Assembly (NCBI RefSeq): GCF_905147365.1
Contig: NC_056418.1
Span: 11,159,262-11,223,261 of the forward strand
Origin: Aricia agestis
Taxonomy: Eukaryota > Arthropoda > Insecta > Lepidoptera > Lycaenidae
DNA length: 64,000 bases
Direction: 5' to 3'
In this document: positions 51,509 to 61,385 of the stretch, one piece after another
Position numbering within the stretch: position 1 is the first letter of the stretch
Layout: each line of letters starts with the position of its first letter
Notes under the pieces: model-generated
Database searches by the model: none
What the model saw: the letters and a program-made list of their open reading frames with translations, nothing else
What the model was told of the DNA's origin: nothing
Program-made: the position numbers and the translations under genes

Positions 51509-52227
51509 TTTCATATTTTAACTTCCTTCTAAATCGTGTACCTTGCACCGAATCGACAACGTAGAAAAAGATATCTACGCAATTATGTTCTGAACTTGGC
51601 GTGTTTAAGATGTAAAACGTTTAACTACATATTTTAATAATATAACTTACTTGTAATAATAATATAAAGTGTTACACTTTACGTATTTACTGATAATCGT
51701 ACTAGTAATCGGTAAAAATACTTTAATAAATATAATTTTTAATTCCCACGTAGAAACGACCAAGTGGTAGTTAACTCAGTTGTCATATTTTCAAGCGCAA
51801 TGTAGATGCAGACAACTACAATATCTCGTAAATTAAACATAATTAGAAGAAATTAAATATACATGTGGAGTCATAAATAAATAATGAAACAATGATGAAA
51901 ATTTCAATAAATTTGATCGGAAATTGACAAAATGGGAGCATTTTTTCCTATTATGCGCTCTCCTGAAAAGTTGCTGTTTTGTAGATGACTCTTTTTACTT
52001 TGCACCCGTCGACTTATTTAGTCACTTCAATATAATAATACGGGCGAAATACTTTATATGGTAAAGAAACGTTAATAAAATAGCGAAATTTGAAATATGA
52101 GGTTGTTTTACTTTTTGGATGTTAAATTGAAAATTGTGACTTCACATTACGGAGAGGTCTCATAAATATCACAAGAGGGGAGGGACTAAACATATAGAAA
52201 ATCGTGTGACGTACTTTATGGATGAAC

Positions 52228-52619
52228 GCGGGAGGATGGTAAGACGTTATTTGTTCAGGCGAAAATTTGATGTGCTTAAAAAACTTTATTGTCAAGTAGT
52301 AAGGTTTAAAATTATGTAGTATATTTTTATGGCCACCGTACCTAAAGATTCAAAATCATAATAGCGCAACCAATAATGCTTATTGGTTGTATAAAACTAT
52401 CTTTGCCTGCTAAGTACCGGCTGTGGCATATAGATTGGTATGCCACACGACGTACGAATCTACGAATAATAAAGTCAAATTTTTTGCCCTAAATTCATTG
52501 TTGTACAATGAACTCAACTTCAACTATTTTTGTGGACTTGAGAACTAAAGCAGAGTAAACAGGTATTTATGTCTATTGTGACTAAAGTAAACAATATCTA
52601 TGTACTATAATACTATCAG
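52228..52619. other. Unassigned stretch
   Basis: Small inverted pair AACCAATAATGCTTATTGGTTG near 52368. No gene. Confidence 0.35.
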
Positions 52620-53199
52620 AGAAATTGATATTCATAGGCAGATGGCGGATTTATGTTATTTGGTCGCGTTATCTATTTGACATACCAGCCCATAGACATA
52701 ATATAATGTTAAAGACCAACAAAGAGTGCGAGAGAGAAGAAAATCCTTTATGGAATTATAACAAGATGAAAAGAGAGAGGCAGTCTAATGAAAATTGTAA
52801 CAACTTTTATTTGACAGGTCGTCAAAAGTCGTTAATCGTTTTTATGCCCTTTCGGTATTTGCAATTTATTATTTAAATCGTATGTTATTTTCAACAAATA
52901 CTATTATATATAACAATAATAACTTGTGCTGTGAGTGATTGCAGTGTAAATCATAGGAATAATCCTGAAAAATATACATTTCACCCGTAATTAATCTTCA
53001 TGTCCAAATTGCTACGATGTGTTTATTTTTGCTATATTCTGATCTTTAGTTCTCTATTTCAAATAAAATATTGTGAATCCTCCCTTTTACTTTCATATTT
53101 TGCGTAACTAAAGGTACTATTGTTCCTATATTACACAAATTTTGAAGAAAAATTTTTCATCAAAATTTCTTACATATACGCTAGTGCTTGAATCAAATT

Positions 53200-53219
53200 T
53201 ATCGATATGCTTATCGATA
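53200..53219. promoter_or_regulatory. Two TATCGATA motifs
   Basis: TATCGATA at 53200-53207 and 53212-53219. The same octamer occurs twice at 56371-56378 and 56393-56400, so the element carries four. In Drosophila this palindrome is the DREF/BEAF site; function here is inference. Confidence 0.35.
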
Positions 53220-53277
53220 TTTTACAATAACATAAATCTAAAATAAAAATCATTTACCTTTATATTTATCACCTTAA

Positions 53278-53455
53278 GCCCGGCCGCACATTATCCGAAA
53301 TTTCTGATCAGAAAAATTCGGACGCCCGGCGGAACGCACTCTGTTCATACATTTTTTCATACATACTAAAAGAATTTCTGACGTGTCAAAATGTATGATC
53401 GGGGCGGGGCGTCCGAATTTTTGTGATCAGAAATTCGGAAAATGTGCGGCCGGAC
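53278..53455. mobile_element. TAA-flanked MITE in the THAP intron
   Basis: GCCCGGCCGCACATTATCCG and CGGAAAATGTGCGGCCGGAC are inverted, with GAATTTCTGATCA arms, and TAA on both sides (53275-53277, 53456-53458). PIF/Harbinger-type, 178 bp. Confidence 0.9.
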
Positions 53456-53875
53456 TAAAAAGGACATATTATCTTATTTTAACTAATATAATATAGTATA
53501 GTAAAATATAGCTAATATAATATAACTACTATAATATAGAGTGACTCTAAAACTAGAGGAAGGTTTATATTTATATATCATAATCATTTGTTTTACAGAT
53601 TCCCTCAAAATCCTCTAATAAGAGGAAAATGGCTGAAATTAATTGGGCGTGTTGGTTGGAATCCCAAGAAAAATTCAACAATATGTAGGCAAACATTTCA
53701 TTGAAAATTTTTAAAGAAAAATTAGAATAAATACTATTTTGGTTAAAGGAGCTATCCTAACTTTATTTGTGCTGGCAAGTTTGACATACTGTTGCACTTG
53801 TTACTGAAGCAATTATTAAAAATAAGCAATTATATGCAATTAATGCTTTTTAGTTCATTTAAGATTATACTTATA

Positions 53876-54668
53876 CTAGATGTCCCGCGCGGCTTCGCCC
53901 GCGTAAATTAGAAATTTTACAGAATCCGTAGGTACATTTTCCCATAAAAAATATTTCCCCCGTTTTTCCCACATTTTCCTGAGTTTCTTCTGTCGTATTA
54001 GTCTTAGAGTAATAATATAATATAACCTTCTCGATAAATGATGAGTCTTACTCGATAAATGATCTATCTAACACTGAGATAAGTTTTTAAATCGGACCTG
54101 TAGTTTCTGAGATTGACGCGTTCAAGCAAACATACTCTTCAGGTTTATAATATTAGGTAGATATAGATTTTTTTTAATTATCGCTTGACAAACTCGAGTC
54201 TCGATCTAAAAGACTATGAAATGGTATAATATGGTAGTGATGATGATGATGATGATGATGAAGAATGTAATTTGCATAGTAGCATATGCTTTCTGTTCTT
54301 AAAACAACGCCGAAACTCCCAAACTTGTATCTATAAAGAATCAGGAATTCTCTCAGCACCTTCCGAACCACGGTATACCAGGTATATCTCGGTGCAAAAT
54401 CTTACTTGTTGGTAGCATATGCTTAGAATACTTCTCACGAAACCGAAGTCACCATATGTTTCCCTATAAGTTTTGAGGAGTTCCCTCGATTACTTATGGA
54501 TCCTTTATCAGATCACCACTTTTCTGAATATAATAACAAATTGGGATGATACCCTATATACCAAAAGAAAAATTTTGAAAATCGGTTAACAAACGGCGGA
54601 GTAATCGTTGAATATAAGAAAACGAACATAACACCTCCCCCATTTTGAAAGTCGGTTAAAATTGTAGC
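53876..54668 (-). mobile_element. Composite C1-like/Q1 element, copy 2
   Basis: ACTAGATGTCCCGCGCGGCT start, CTAATATTATAAACCTG (inverse) near 54140, then Q1 with (ATG)n at 54238 and CGGCGGAGTAATCGTTGAAT near 54595. It is the inverse of 24597-25453, including the junction between the parts. Confidence 0.75.
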
Positions 54669-54689
54669 CTATGTGTTATTTATTTAATA

Positions 54690-55015
54690 TTTTAATCAGC
54701 ACATGAATTGAATAACAAAATTTTTTTCAAATTAATCGTAGCACCATCTGTCAGGACAAACTAAAATTGAAATAGAATAATATTGAATGCGATGATAGCG
54801 CCGTCCGCCGGATCTAATGTAAAACATTCCAAAATCAACAACTCCTTATAAATAAGAAATTAATTGAAAAAACATTTTCCAGTAGACCAAACTGTAAATC
54901 TAAACCATTCTCGAATCTCCACGAACACACACAAAAAATTTCATCAGAATTGGTCCAGTCGTTTAGGAGGAGTTCAGTCACATACACACGCACACAAGAA
55001 ATATATATATTAAGA
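54690..55015 (+). repeat. RTE-type non-autonomous repeat
   Basis: ATCGTAGCACCATCTGTCAG, CAGAATTGGTCCAGTCGTTT then AGGAGGAGTTCAGTCACATA, ending in ACACAAGAAATATATATA. The TA-rich tail and the fixed pre-tail sequence are typical of RTE-mobilised elements in Lepidoptera. Confidence 0.7.
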
Positions 55016-55017
55016 TG

Positions 55018-55225
55018 AACTAAAAAGTATTAAATAATCCTTATTCGGTACTCAATCTTCATAATTTTGAAGTCGGTACCAGTCCTAAGTATATAAGTTG
55101 CTGTTATACCTATTCTGTCAGAGAACTGGCGATTAGGTTAGCTGGTACCGATTGCAAAATAATGAAGATTGAGAACAGAATTAATACTGAGTACAGAATA
55201 AGAATTATTTAATACTTTTTAGTTC
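55018..55225. repeat. Imperfect ~65-bp-arm inverted repeat
   Basis: GAACTAAAAAGTATTAAATA then ATCC at the left mirrors ATTATTTAATACTTTTTAGT then TC at the right, with inner CAATCTTCATAATTTTG / CAAAATAATGAAGATTG arms. Confidence 0.8.
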
Positions 55226-55373
55226 ATTTAAGTATAATATTACTATTATACTTAAATGAACTAAATTCATTCATCATTGCCTTGGAAGTCGGTTTTAATT
55301 TTTTGTTTAAAAATAATAATTTTACTCATTTTAGCTGTCCTTAACGATTTCTATACTTACAGTTGGTGTTTTA

Positions 55374-55790
55374 AAAAATCAAAATCAAAATTGCTTTATT
55401 TCTGAACAAATCTAAAATAAAATATATTTTCAGAATACATGGTGCCTACCACCGGTTCGGTAACTAAGCCGACGAGAAGAACCGGCGTAAGAAACTCGCA
55501 CGCCCACTTTTTAACAAAAAAGTGAGAAAATAAAATAATCTTTTAAAACAAAATTTACAATGCTGTAACTAAAAATTATACAATGTAAACATAGATAGAT
55601 ACATAATAATTGTAAGTCATGTAGAAGTAGCCTTGCAAGCAGTCATTCAGCATTCTAATCCCAAGATGTGCCATCAATTATGAAATCATTTTGGCTTTGG
55701 CACAAAACGTTCTTTGACTACTTTTTTAAATTTATTAATCGAAAGATTTTGAACGTTTTCTGGGACCATATGTTCCCATTTGAATATCAA
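55374..55790 (-). mobile_element. LINE 3' end, severely 5'-truncated
   Basis: On the minus strand a short C-terminal coding piece (KTFKIFRLINLKK, one in-frame stop, then SQNDFIIDGTSWD and stop at 55655) is followed by the 3' UTR GCGTGCGAGTTTCTTACGCC and GGTTCTTCTCGTCGGC and a TTTTGATTTTGATTTT tail. The C-terminus matches the recurring ...FKK...Y..D(Y/F)..D..W end of Jockey/CR1-like lepidopteran LINEs. A different family from the 9-kb element. Confidence 0.75.
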
Positions 55791-55990
55791 GGAGTCACTT
55801 CGATTTCTCATTGTTTCCATCACCAGACCACCACTTTTGTGAACATGATACCTACTCGGAACAATACAATGTACAGCAAAAGAAAAAATTTGAAAATCGG
55901 TTCATAAACGGCGGAGTAATCGTTGAACATACATAAAAATATATCCACAGGCGAACGTCTAGAATCCTCCTGTTTGGAAGTCGGTTCAAA
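55791..55990 (+). repeat. Q1 repeat, 3' part
   Basis: TTTCCATCACCAGACCACCA, CGGCGGAGTAATCGTTGAAC and GTTTGGAAGTCGGTTC in Q1 order, cut on the left by the LINE fragment. Confidence 0.75.
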
Positions 55991-56495
55991 ATAATTGTAA
56001 TAAAATATTATGATATTTTATAATATGTATTTAATTTAAGAATAAAATATAATATACTATGTGTGTTGTTTACTTTCAACGTTTACTTTCAATATAAGGA
56101 CTGATTTACCAGATAGATTTTACCTGAGTAATAAATAAGTAACTTTATAATGTGTTAGCGTAAATTATTTACCCCTATAAGAACCTCATGTCATAACATA
56201 TCCGACGATTGAAAAATCATTCCAAAAGAAAATGTGTATCTACTTTTCAATCGTCACCTTTTTTTGCCAATTAAAATTTATGATACCTAATTTGAAATAC
56301 AAATCTATCAAAGTTGCATATTATTTATTTCTTATAGAAACTCAGGTAAAATAACTCGAACGGACTAAACTATCGATAGCAAAATACTATACTATCGATA
56401 GTAAAATATACATCACTAGCACACGCACACATTGACAGATCAAAAATGGTCACGCATTTTCGAGTCGATCAAAAATGGTCACGCGTTTACGACAG
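55991..56495. other. Unassigned interior of the THAP element
   Basis: Contains the second pair of TATCGATA motifs and a two-unit tandem GATCAAAAATGGTCACGC at 56438 and 56467. No gene. Confidence 0.45.
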
Positions 56496-56586
56496 TATAT
56501 ATTATGTCTATGTACCAGCCGATGTTAAATTGACATAACTCGACCAAATGACGTAGGTCCGTCACCTGCCTATGAATCAATTTCTT

Positions 56587-56996
56587 TGGCTTAGGCTCAA
56601 TCTGATAAAATGCTCACCAGAATATTACGAGTACTTATTATTATACTCATTCTAAATGTACTGTCACAGCGTGCATCTCTTGCATTTTATTAAAAAGGTG
56701 CCGTTTTCTTCCGACTTTGTCGAAGACCTTCGAATAACTCTTCAATACATCTAAAGTAAATCAAAAAGGATTATATCCACGAGGCTTCCTTCAATTACAT
56801 TGCGAGTGCACTCCCGACTGCTCTCATATTGTAAAAGGATTGAACTCTGTATAAGTGATGTCACTATTGGGTGTATGTTTTGGTGAAGGCTTTATCGAAA
56901 TGGTCTTGGTCACTGTTAACTTTTCTAAGGGTTTTGTTTTGGTTTGGGTTAATGGTAAAGAAACTTTAATATTATGGTTTCTTATTTAAAAGATAC
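56587..56996. other. Unassigned stretch
   Basis: Nothing recognised. Confidence 0.35.
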
Positions 56997-57146
56997 TAAG
57001 CTGTCCCGGTGAACTTCGCGTCACTTTAAAACCTTCCCTTGACTTCTACGAGTATTTTGAGACTAAAATTAGCCCAATCCGTTCAATCGTTTTCGAGTTT
57101 TAGCGTTACTAACACAATTGGAAATCCATTTTTATATATATAGACT
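56997..57146 (-). repeat. RTE-like repeat fragment
   Basis: AGCTGTCCCGGTGAACTTCG at the left and CAATCCGTTCAATCGTTTTC, then TTTTTATATATATAGA at the right. Minus-strand orientation. Confidence 0.6.
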
Positions 57147-57765
57147 AGCTGTTGCCCGCGACTTCGTCCGCGTGGACTTCAGTTTATAGCGCGCGATGTC
57201 AACAAAATTGGTGTCAAAAGCTTTTATAAAAAAAACCCTGGTACCCCTTAAATCAAAACAGCTGTGCAATGTGCACATAATATTTCATTTTTTAAAATTA
57301 AACTTTATATTTTATGGCAAATTTTAAAGCTTATTTAGCCCCCCAATTACACAACTTTACCCATAAACTATCATTGATAGGTTTAAGGTTACGTCACTGT
57401 ATATAATATAAAGTATTGACTTATTAAATTAAATAACGTATAATTGAAATAACAATCGAAAAAAATCAAATCCGAATGTATAATGATACTTCTTATAGAA
57501 AGATGTTGGGCAAGCGTTAGCGCGATGTAAAAGACGCACGGCGCCATCTAGTATGAATTTTTGGAACTAACTTGATTTGAACAAATTTTTCGTATTTTCT
57601 TCTCCTTACAACCCTTTTTTCCAGTAAAAAAGTAGTATATGTCCTTTCTCAGGCTTTAGACTATCTGTATACAAAATTTCATTACAATCGGTTCGGTAGT
57701 TTTGGCGTGAAAGCGAGACAGACAGACAGACAGAGATACTTTCGCATTTATAATATTAGTATAGA
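57147..57765 (-). repeat. Long C1-like CTAGT repeat (0.6 kb)
   Basis: ACTAGCTGTTGCCCGCGACT at the left; GCGTGAAAGCGAGACAGACA and TTCGCATTTATAATATTAGT at the right. The interior (about 350 bp of AT-rich DNA) is longer than in other C1 copies, so this is either a longer subfamily or the parent of deleted copies. Confidence 0.8.
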
Positions 57766-58225
57766 TTATGCTATCTTTTTGTGGACATTTTTCTAACAAC
57801 TTCGTTTATAAAACCTAAAAGATCCTTTCAAGATCTTTTAAAGAATATTAGCAAGTATTACGTCACAGTCTTTATGGGTCGTCTATCTTACTTGTAGAAT
57901 TAATGCTTTTTTTTTTAAGTTTAGCATTTTCATCCAAATATACCTAAAATATTAACTGACAATTGTAACACTGGTTATTACTTCATATACCTAGCTAGAA
58001 CAGATCGTGTTTGTTATACAGAATTTCATGTTGGGATTGCATCTGTGATTTGAATCCAATCTCGTCTGACTGTTTGCTATCGGATACGGTCTGCGTTAGT
58101 AATTACTTATCTTTGATGTAAACTATTATGATTGATAACGTCATAGTGTGGTTTCCGTGGCGCCATTAATTTATCTACCAACTTCCGAGTAATTACCGTT
58201 CGTTCTATATTTGACAACAACAATA
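57766..58225. other. Unassigned stretch
   Basis: Small inverted pair AAAAGATCCTTTCAAGATCTTTT near 57817. No gene. Confidence 0.35.
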
Positions 58226-58390
58226 CCCGCGACTTCAGCTACGCAAATCGAAATCTTGCGGAAACCGTACATTTTGCTGAAACAAAAAGTATGATAGTAC
58301 CTTTTACAACATCTAGTCTATATAAATAGCAAATTTTATTAAAATCGGTCGAGTGGTTTCGGAGCCTACTCGATACATACAAACACAATT
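58226..58390 (-). repeat. C1-like repeat, diverged fragment
   Basis: ACCCGCGACTTCAGCTACGC, GGAAACCGTACATTTTGCTG and AAAATCGGTCGAGTGGTTTC in minus-strand C1 order. Confidence 0.65.
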
Positions 58391-58792
58391 AAATCTTTCC
58401 ATTTCGCTTCTACCGTTTCAGCACTTCAGCAGTTCACAGTATTAATATTTCCCGCGGAGTGCGTCATACGTTACCCGACGGCCGACAGCCACTTAGCGGG
58501 CTCCCATTGTAAATTTCACTAAGAGCTTGTCAGTGACAGGAGACATTGGTATTTTCTTTAAATATATCTTTTCTGTGACGGTTTTAAGGTTGTTTTTAAG
58601 CTATGGGTAGCTTGGGTTTTGGAAACTGTATCTATAATGTTATTATAATGAATCATGTATATTGTATAGTCTGTTGTTAGTGTTTGTAGTTTCAGTACCA
58701 ATGTGTTACACATACATTATAATACATTGAGGTGTCTATTTAACATAAGCCTCCGGATCCTAATTCTCGGAGGATAATGGTTTGATTCTATT
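58391..58792. other. Unassigned stretch
   Basis: A GC-richer piece at 58450-58530 has no family match. No gene. Confidence 0.35.
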
Positions 58793-59081
58793 TTATTTTT
58801 TTTTAATGAAAAAAGGAGGCCAACGAGTCACCTGATGGAAAGCAACGTGCGTTGCCGGCCTTTTAAAAGGGAATAGGGTAATAGGGGAGGATAGGGATGG
58901 GAAGGGAAGGGAATAGGGGAGGGTAGGGAAGGGAATAGGGTAGGGGATTGGGCCTCCGGTAAACTTACTCACTCGGCGAAACACAGCGCAAGCGCTGTTT
59001 CACGCCGGTTTTCTGTGAGAACGTGGTATTTCTCCGGTCGAGCCGGCCCATTTGTGCCGAAGCATGACTCTCCCACGTATA
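58793..59081 (-). mobile_element. SINE-M, inverted, small internal deletion
   Basis: Poly(T) at 58794-58804, head inverse GAAGCATGACTCTCCCACGT near 59079. The CTCGCAGCATCAGAAGAGCT section is missing. TCTATTT occurs on both flanks (about 58786 and 59090), a likely target duplication. Confidence 0.87.
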
Positions 59082-60355
59082 AAAAAAAATCTATTTAGAT
59101 GCTATGATTAACCTTAAATTTTCAATGGCATCCCATTCAGAAAGACGCTGAACACTGAACAGAAAATTATCCTTGGATATTATGTTTTGGTTTAAACAAA
59201 ATTTGATCACTAACTAAATTACATTGACAATGCTTCAAAGAATTTTCGGGATATGAAACTCAATATCATGTTTGTTGTACAAATGTGTGAGTATTTTAGG
59301 ACCAAACCACAAAGCTTTTAAGTCATCAAATATTCAATACGTAAATGTTGTATGGCGATCTATTTCCACTGTCCTTGTGTATTTTTAATCCATTCACTTG
59401 TCTCCATTATAATAAAATTATAAATACATGCAAAGCAGCATGAAAATATAATAATAAAATGTAGTTTTTCATTTATTGATTCTTACTCTGGCTTTGGTTA
59501 TTAGTCTTGCAATTAACACGTCTATGTCAAAAATTTAACACCATATTTTTATTGGCTTAACAATTATACGGTTGGACGAATTGACCAGTTTTGACGAGGA
59601 AATAGACAAAAGTAAAGTGATGACTATTTTCGAGGGAAGAGACAACATCCAATATAGAAGGATGATGATGATTCCAGTGTCAATTTTAGATATTTTCATC
59701 GCAGCTCCTTTGAAACTTGTAGGATATCCGAGCGATGCTATATCATGACTCATAAAATACATTTTATTGGTCGCGTCTGAAACCCCGTTTAAAACTATAC
59801 TCCATTTAAACATAAGCAAAGAAAGCTATGAGAAATTATAATGTTATAATTATTTACTTAAGTTGTTAAAGAAGTATAATTTTGTGTTTTGTGAAAATCA
59901 AGACACCTATTTCTTTTTGTATAATCAAAGGATCCAAAACATGCACCTAAGTAATTAAGGTTTGCAATCAAGGTTGTACTTACCTACTATATAATTTATA
60001 ATAGGCAGGCATTTCAGTTTATTGCAAATGTTACAACACTACCTTTTAGCAGTCCAAAACTGAATATTATGAACCTATATAGCTATATAGCTACTTACGC
60101 AGATAACAAGTTGCGGATTTCATTTAAAAACGTACCGAAGTTTCCCCACAAACATAGAGGTAAGTCCGCAAATCTCGGTCTGACGCTAAACTAAAGTCAC
60201 CACTAGGAGTGAAGCCACAACTCTAGTGCGTGGTGCGGCAAGTGTGCGTTGTCGCAGCGGTATGTTTTACATACGATGTTTGTACCTTGCATCGTCAGAC
60301 GCGATGTTTGGTCCCACGTCTTCGCAACGCATGTGGCACCTGATAACAATAATAA
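59082..60355. other. Unassigned; one ambiguous coding-like patch
   Basis: 59560-59730 has open frames on both strands; the plus-strand one reads DEEIDKSKVMTIFEGRDNIQ then YRRMMMIPVSILDIFIAAPL. No splice frame, homologue or second exon is recognised, and it includes an ATG triplet run. Confidence 0.3.
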
Positions 60356-60626
60356 TGTCTACGGACGCTTCACACCACGTCAGTCTGGCCCCGTGCTAAG
60401 TACCTGAAGGACTTGTGTTACAGGTACCGAGAACGCAAATATATTTAATACGTACTTTCATTTAAGTTTTCTATTACATAATATATCATACACATATTTA
60501 ATACACATCCATGACCCAGGAACATTGAAAACTTTTTGTTCCGTCGGCGGGATTTGAACCCGCGACCCCCGGCTTGAGCTGCCACACACTCTTAATTGAA
60601 TTACCATTGAGCCACAGAGGTCGTCA
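60356..60626 (-). mobile_element. SINE-T (tRNA-derived) copy 2, uninterrupted
   Basis: Minus strand starts GACGACCTCTGTGGCTCAAT and carries an intact B box GGGTTCAAATCCC (60549-60561 inverse). The body matches 36117-36690 without the SINE-M insert and ends ACGTGGTGTGAAGCGTCCGT. The A box is weaker than in copy 1. Confidence 0.88.
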
Positions 60627-61075
60627 GATGCCGCAGCGATGCAACGTCGTCAGACGTAGAGTACTGCGCTGTCACCGTCTAGTGTTGTTGTCGTGCAGCA
60701 ATGCAATAAATTAGGGGGAAGTAAGACGTTTTATGTAGCGTTCAGCAGCTTAGACCATTAGATTTTTTGGCCGTGCCGTGTAACGCTTTAGTGCAATGTA
60801 GTTACCTCGACTAGAGAGATCTTACATTTTATGGCAAACAATGCGTTATTTTGTTCCGACGACGCAACGCACTAGAACATCATGGCCTCGTTCTAAAGTC
60901 ACCAGTCGCCGGTGAAGTCGCTCCCGGAAGCCACAAACTTGCGAACTAGATTTCCAAATTGGCCAACTTGGACCGTTTCAACTTATTTTTACTATAAACA
61001 GGGAAACGAAAGTTACTATTTCAGTTTTTAGTAAATAACAGACGGACATTCATACATGAGCGTAAAGTATAAGTT
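60627..61075. other. Unassigned stretch
   Basis: Contains TCTAAAGTCACCAGTCGCCG (60893), similar to CTAAAGTCACCACTAGGAG at 60193: two direct repeats flanking the SINE-T region. No gene. Confidence 0.4.
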
Positions 61076-61145
61076 ACTAGATGACACCCACAACGCCTTT
61101 GCGCCAAAATTTGTTTGGCGCGCGGGAACCGTACATTTTTCCCGG

Positions 61146-61276
61146 ATTTTTTTTTATGAAATAAGGGTGTAGACGAGCAAACGAGTCACCTGATGGAAAG
61201 CAACTACCGTCGCCCATGGACACTCGCAACATCAGAAGAGCTGCAGGTGCGTTGGCGGCCTTTTAAGAGGGAATAC
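61146..61276 (-). mobile_element. SINE-M, 5'-truncated, inside C1
   Basis: Poly(T) then TGAAATAAGGGTGTAGACGA, GCAACTACCGTCGCCCATGG and GCGGCCTTTTAAGAGGGAAT, ending about 61276. The 3' end is complete and the 5' half is absent. Confidence 0.85.
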
Positions 61277-61304
61277 GTTCTCTTCTTAAAACTATCATAG
61301 TTAA

Positions 61305-61385
61305 TATGTCCTTTCCTTTCCTTTCATTTATCTTCCTTTTCTTTCATTTAATTTCCTTTCCTTTCATATAATATGTCCTTTCATG
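61305..61385 (+). repeat. (TTTCC/TTTCAT)n pyrimidine tract
   Basis: TCCTTTCCTTTCCTTTCATT and variants repeated about ten times. It sits where other C1 copies have a single TGTCCTTTCCCGGG. Confidence 0.9.

Larger units (their letters stand above)
49692..52011. mobile_element. 2.32-kb terminal-inverted-repeat transposon, superfamily unclear
   Basis: CGACGGGTGCAAAGTAAAAA then AAGTCATCTGCAA at the left mirrors the right end (33 bp, two mismatches). ACTT occurs directly outside both ends (49688-49691, 52012-52015), and C3 at 19.9 kb shows the empty site with a single ACTT. The interior holds at least two exon-like reading frames with splice sites and a nested CTAGT repeat. A 4-bp duplication excludes Tc1/mariner (TA), piggyBac (TTAA) and hAT (8 bp). 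Confidence 0.88.
49451..52074 (+). mobile_element. C3 repeat copy 2, split by a 2.3-kb transposon
   Basis: ATATAAAATTCTCGTGTCAC up to GGTGACATACTT (49691), then resumes ACTTATTTAGTCACTTCAAT and ends at TAAAGAAACGTT (52074). The intact copy at 19690-19999 reads through this junction. Confidence 0.88.
49367..52227. mobile_element. Outer inverted-repeat element of a four-level nest
   Basis: GTTCATCCATAAAGTACATC at 49367 mirrors GACGTACTTTATGGATGAAC ending at 52227. Inside the termini lie purine-rich GGGGGTC / GAGGGGAGGGAC blocks that are also inverted. Almost all of its length is accounted for by the elements nested within it. Target duplication not resolved. Confidence 0.75.
52922..53714 (+). 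pseudogene. THAP-domain gene remnant, two exons
   Basis: Exon 1 (to 52986) encodes TCAVSDCSVNHRNNPEKYTF-H, with the two N-terminal zinc Cys (C-x4-C), and ends CC|GTAATT. The intron (52987-53598) ends TTTTACAG. Exon 2 resumes in phase: FPQNPLIRGKWLKLIGRVGW then NPKKNSTIC, which contains the THAP Phe-Pro and Trp signatures and the third zinc Cys. One extra A at 53691-53693 shifts the frame before the expected His-Phe; the next frame continues HFIENF then stops. No start codon lies between the upstream stop and exon 1. A MITE (53278-53455) sits in the intron. THAP domains bind DNA; this copy is broken. Confidence 0.78.
52620..56586 (+). mobile_element. ~4-kb inverted-repeat element with a THAP gene remnant
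   Basis: About 92 bp at the left (52620-52712: AGAAATTGATATTCATAGGC, TTATTTGGTCGCGTTATCT, CCATAGACATAATATA) recur inverted at 56496-56586 with around 80% identity. A THAP zinc-finger domain in two exons lies near the left end. THAP domains are the DNA-binding part of P-superfamily transposases, so this is probably a decayed P-type element; a mobilised host THAP gene is the alternative. No transposase catalytic region survives; much of the interior is later insertions. No 8-bp duplication is legible. Confidence 0.65.
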
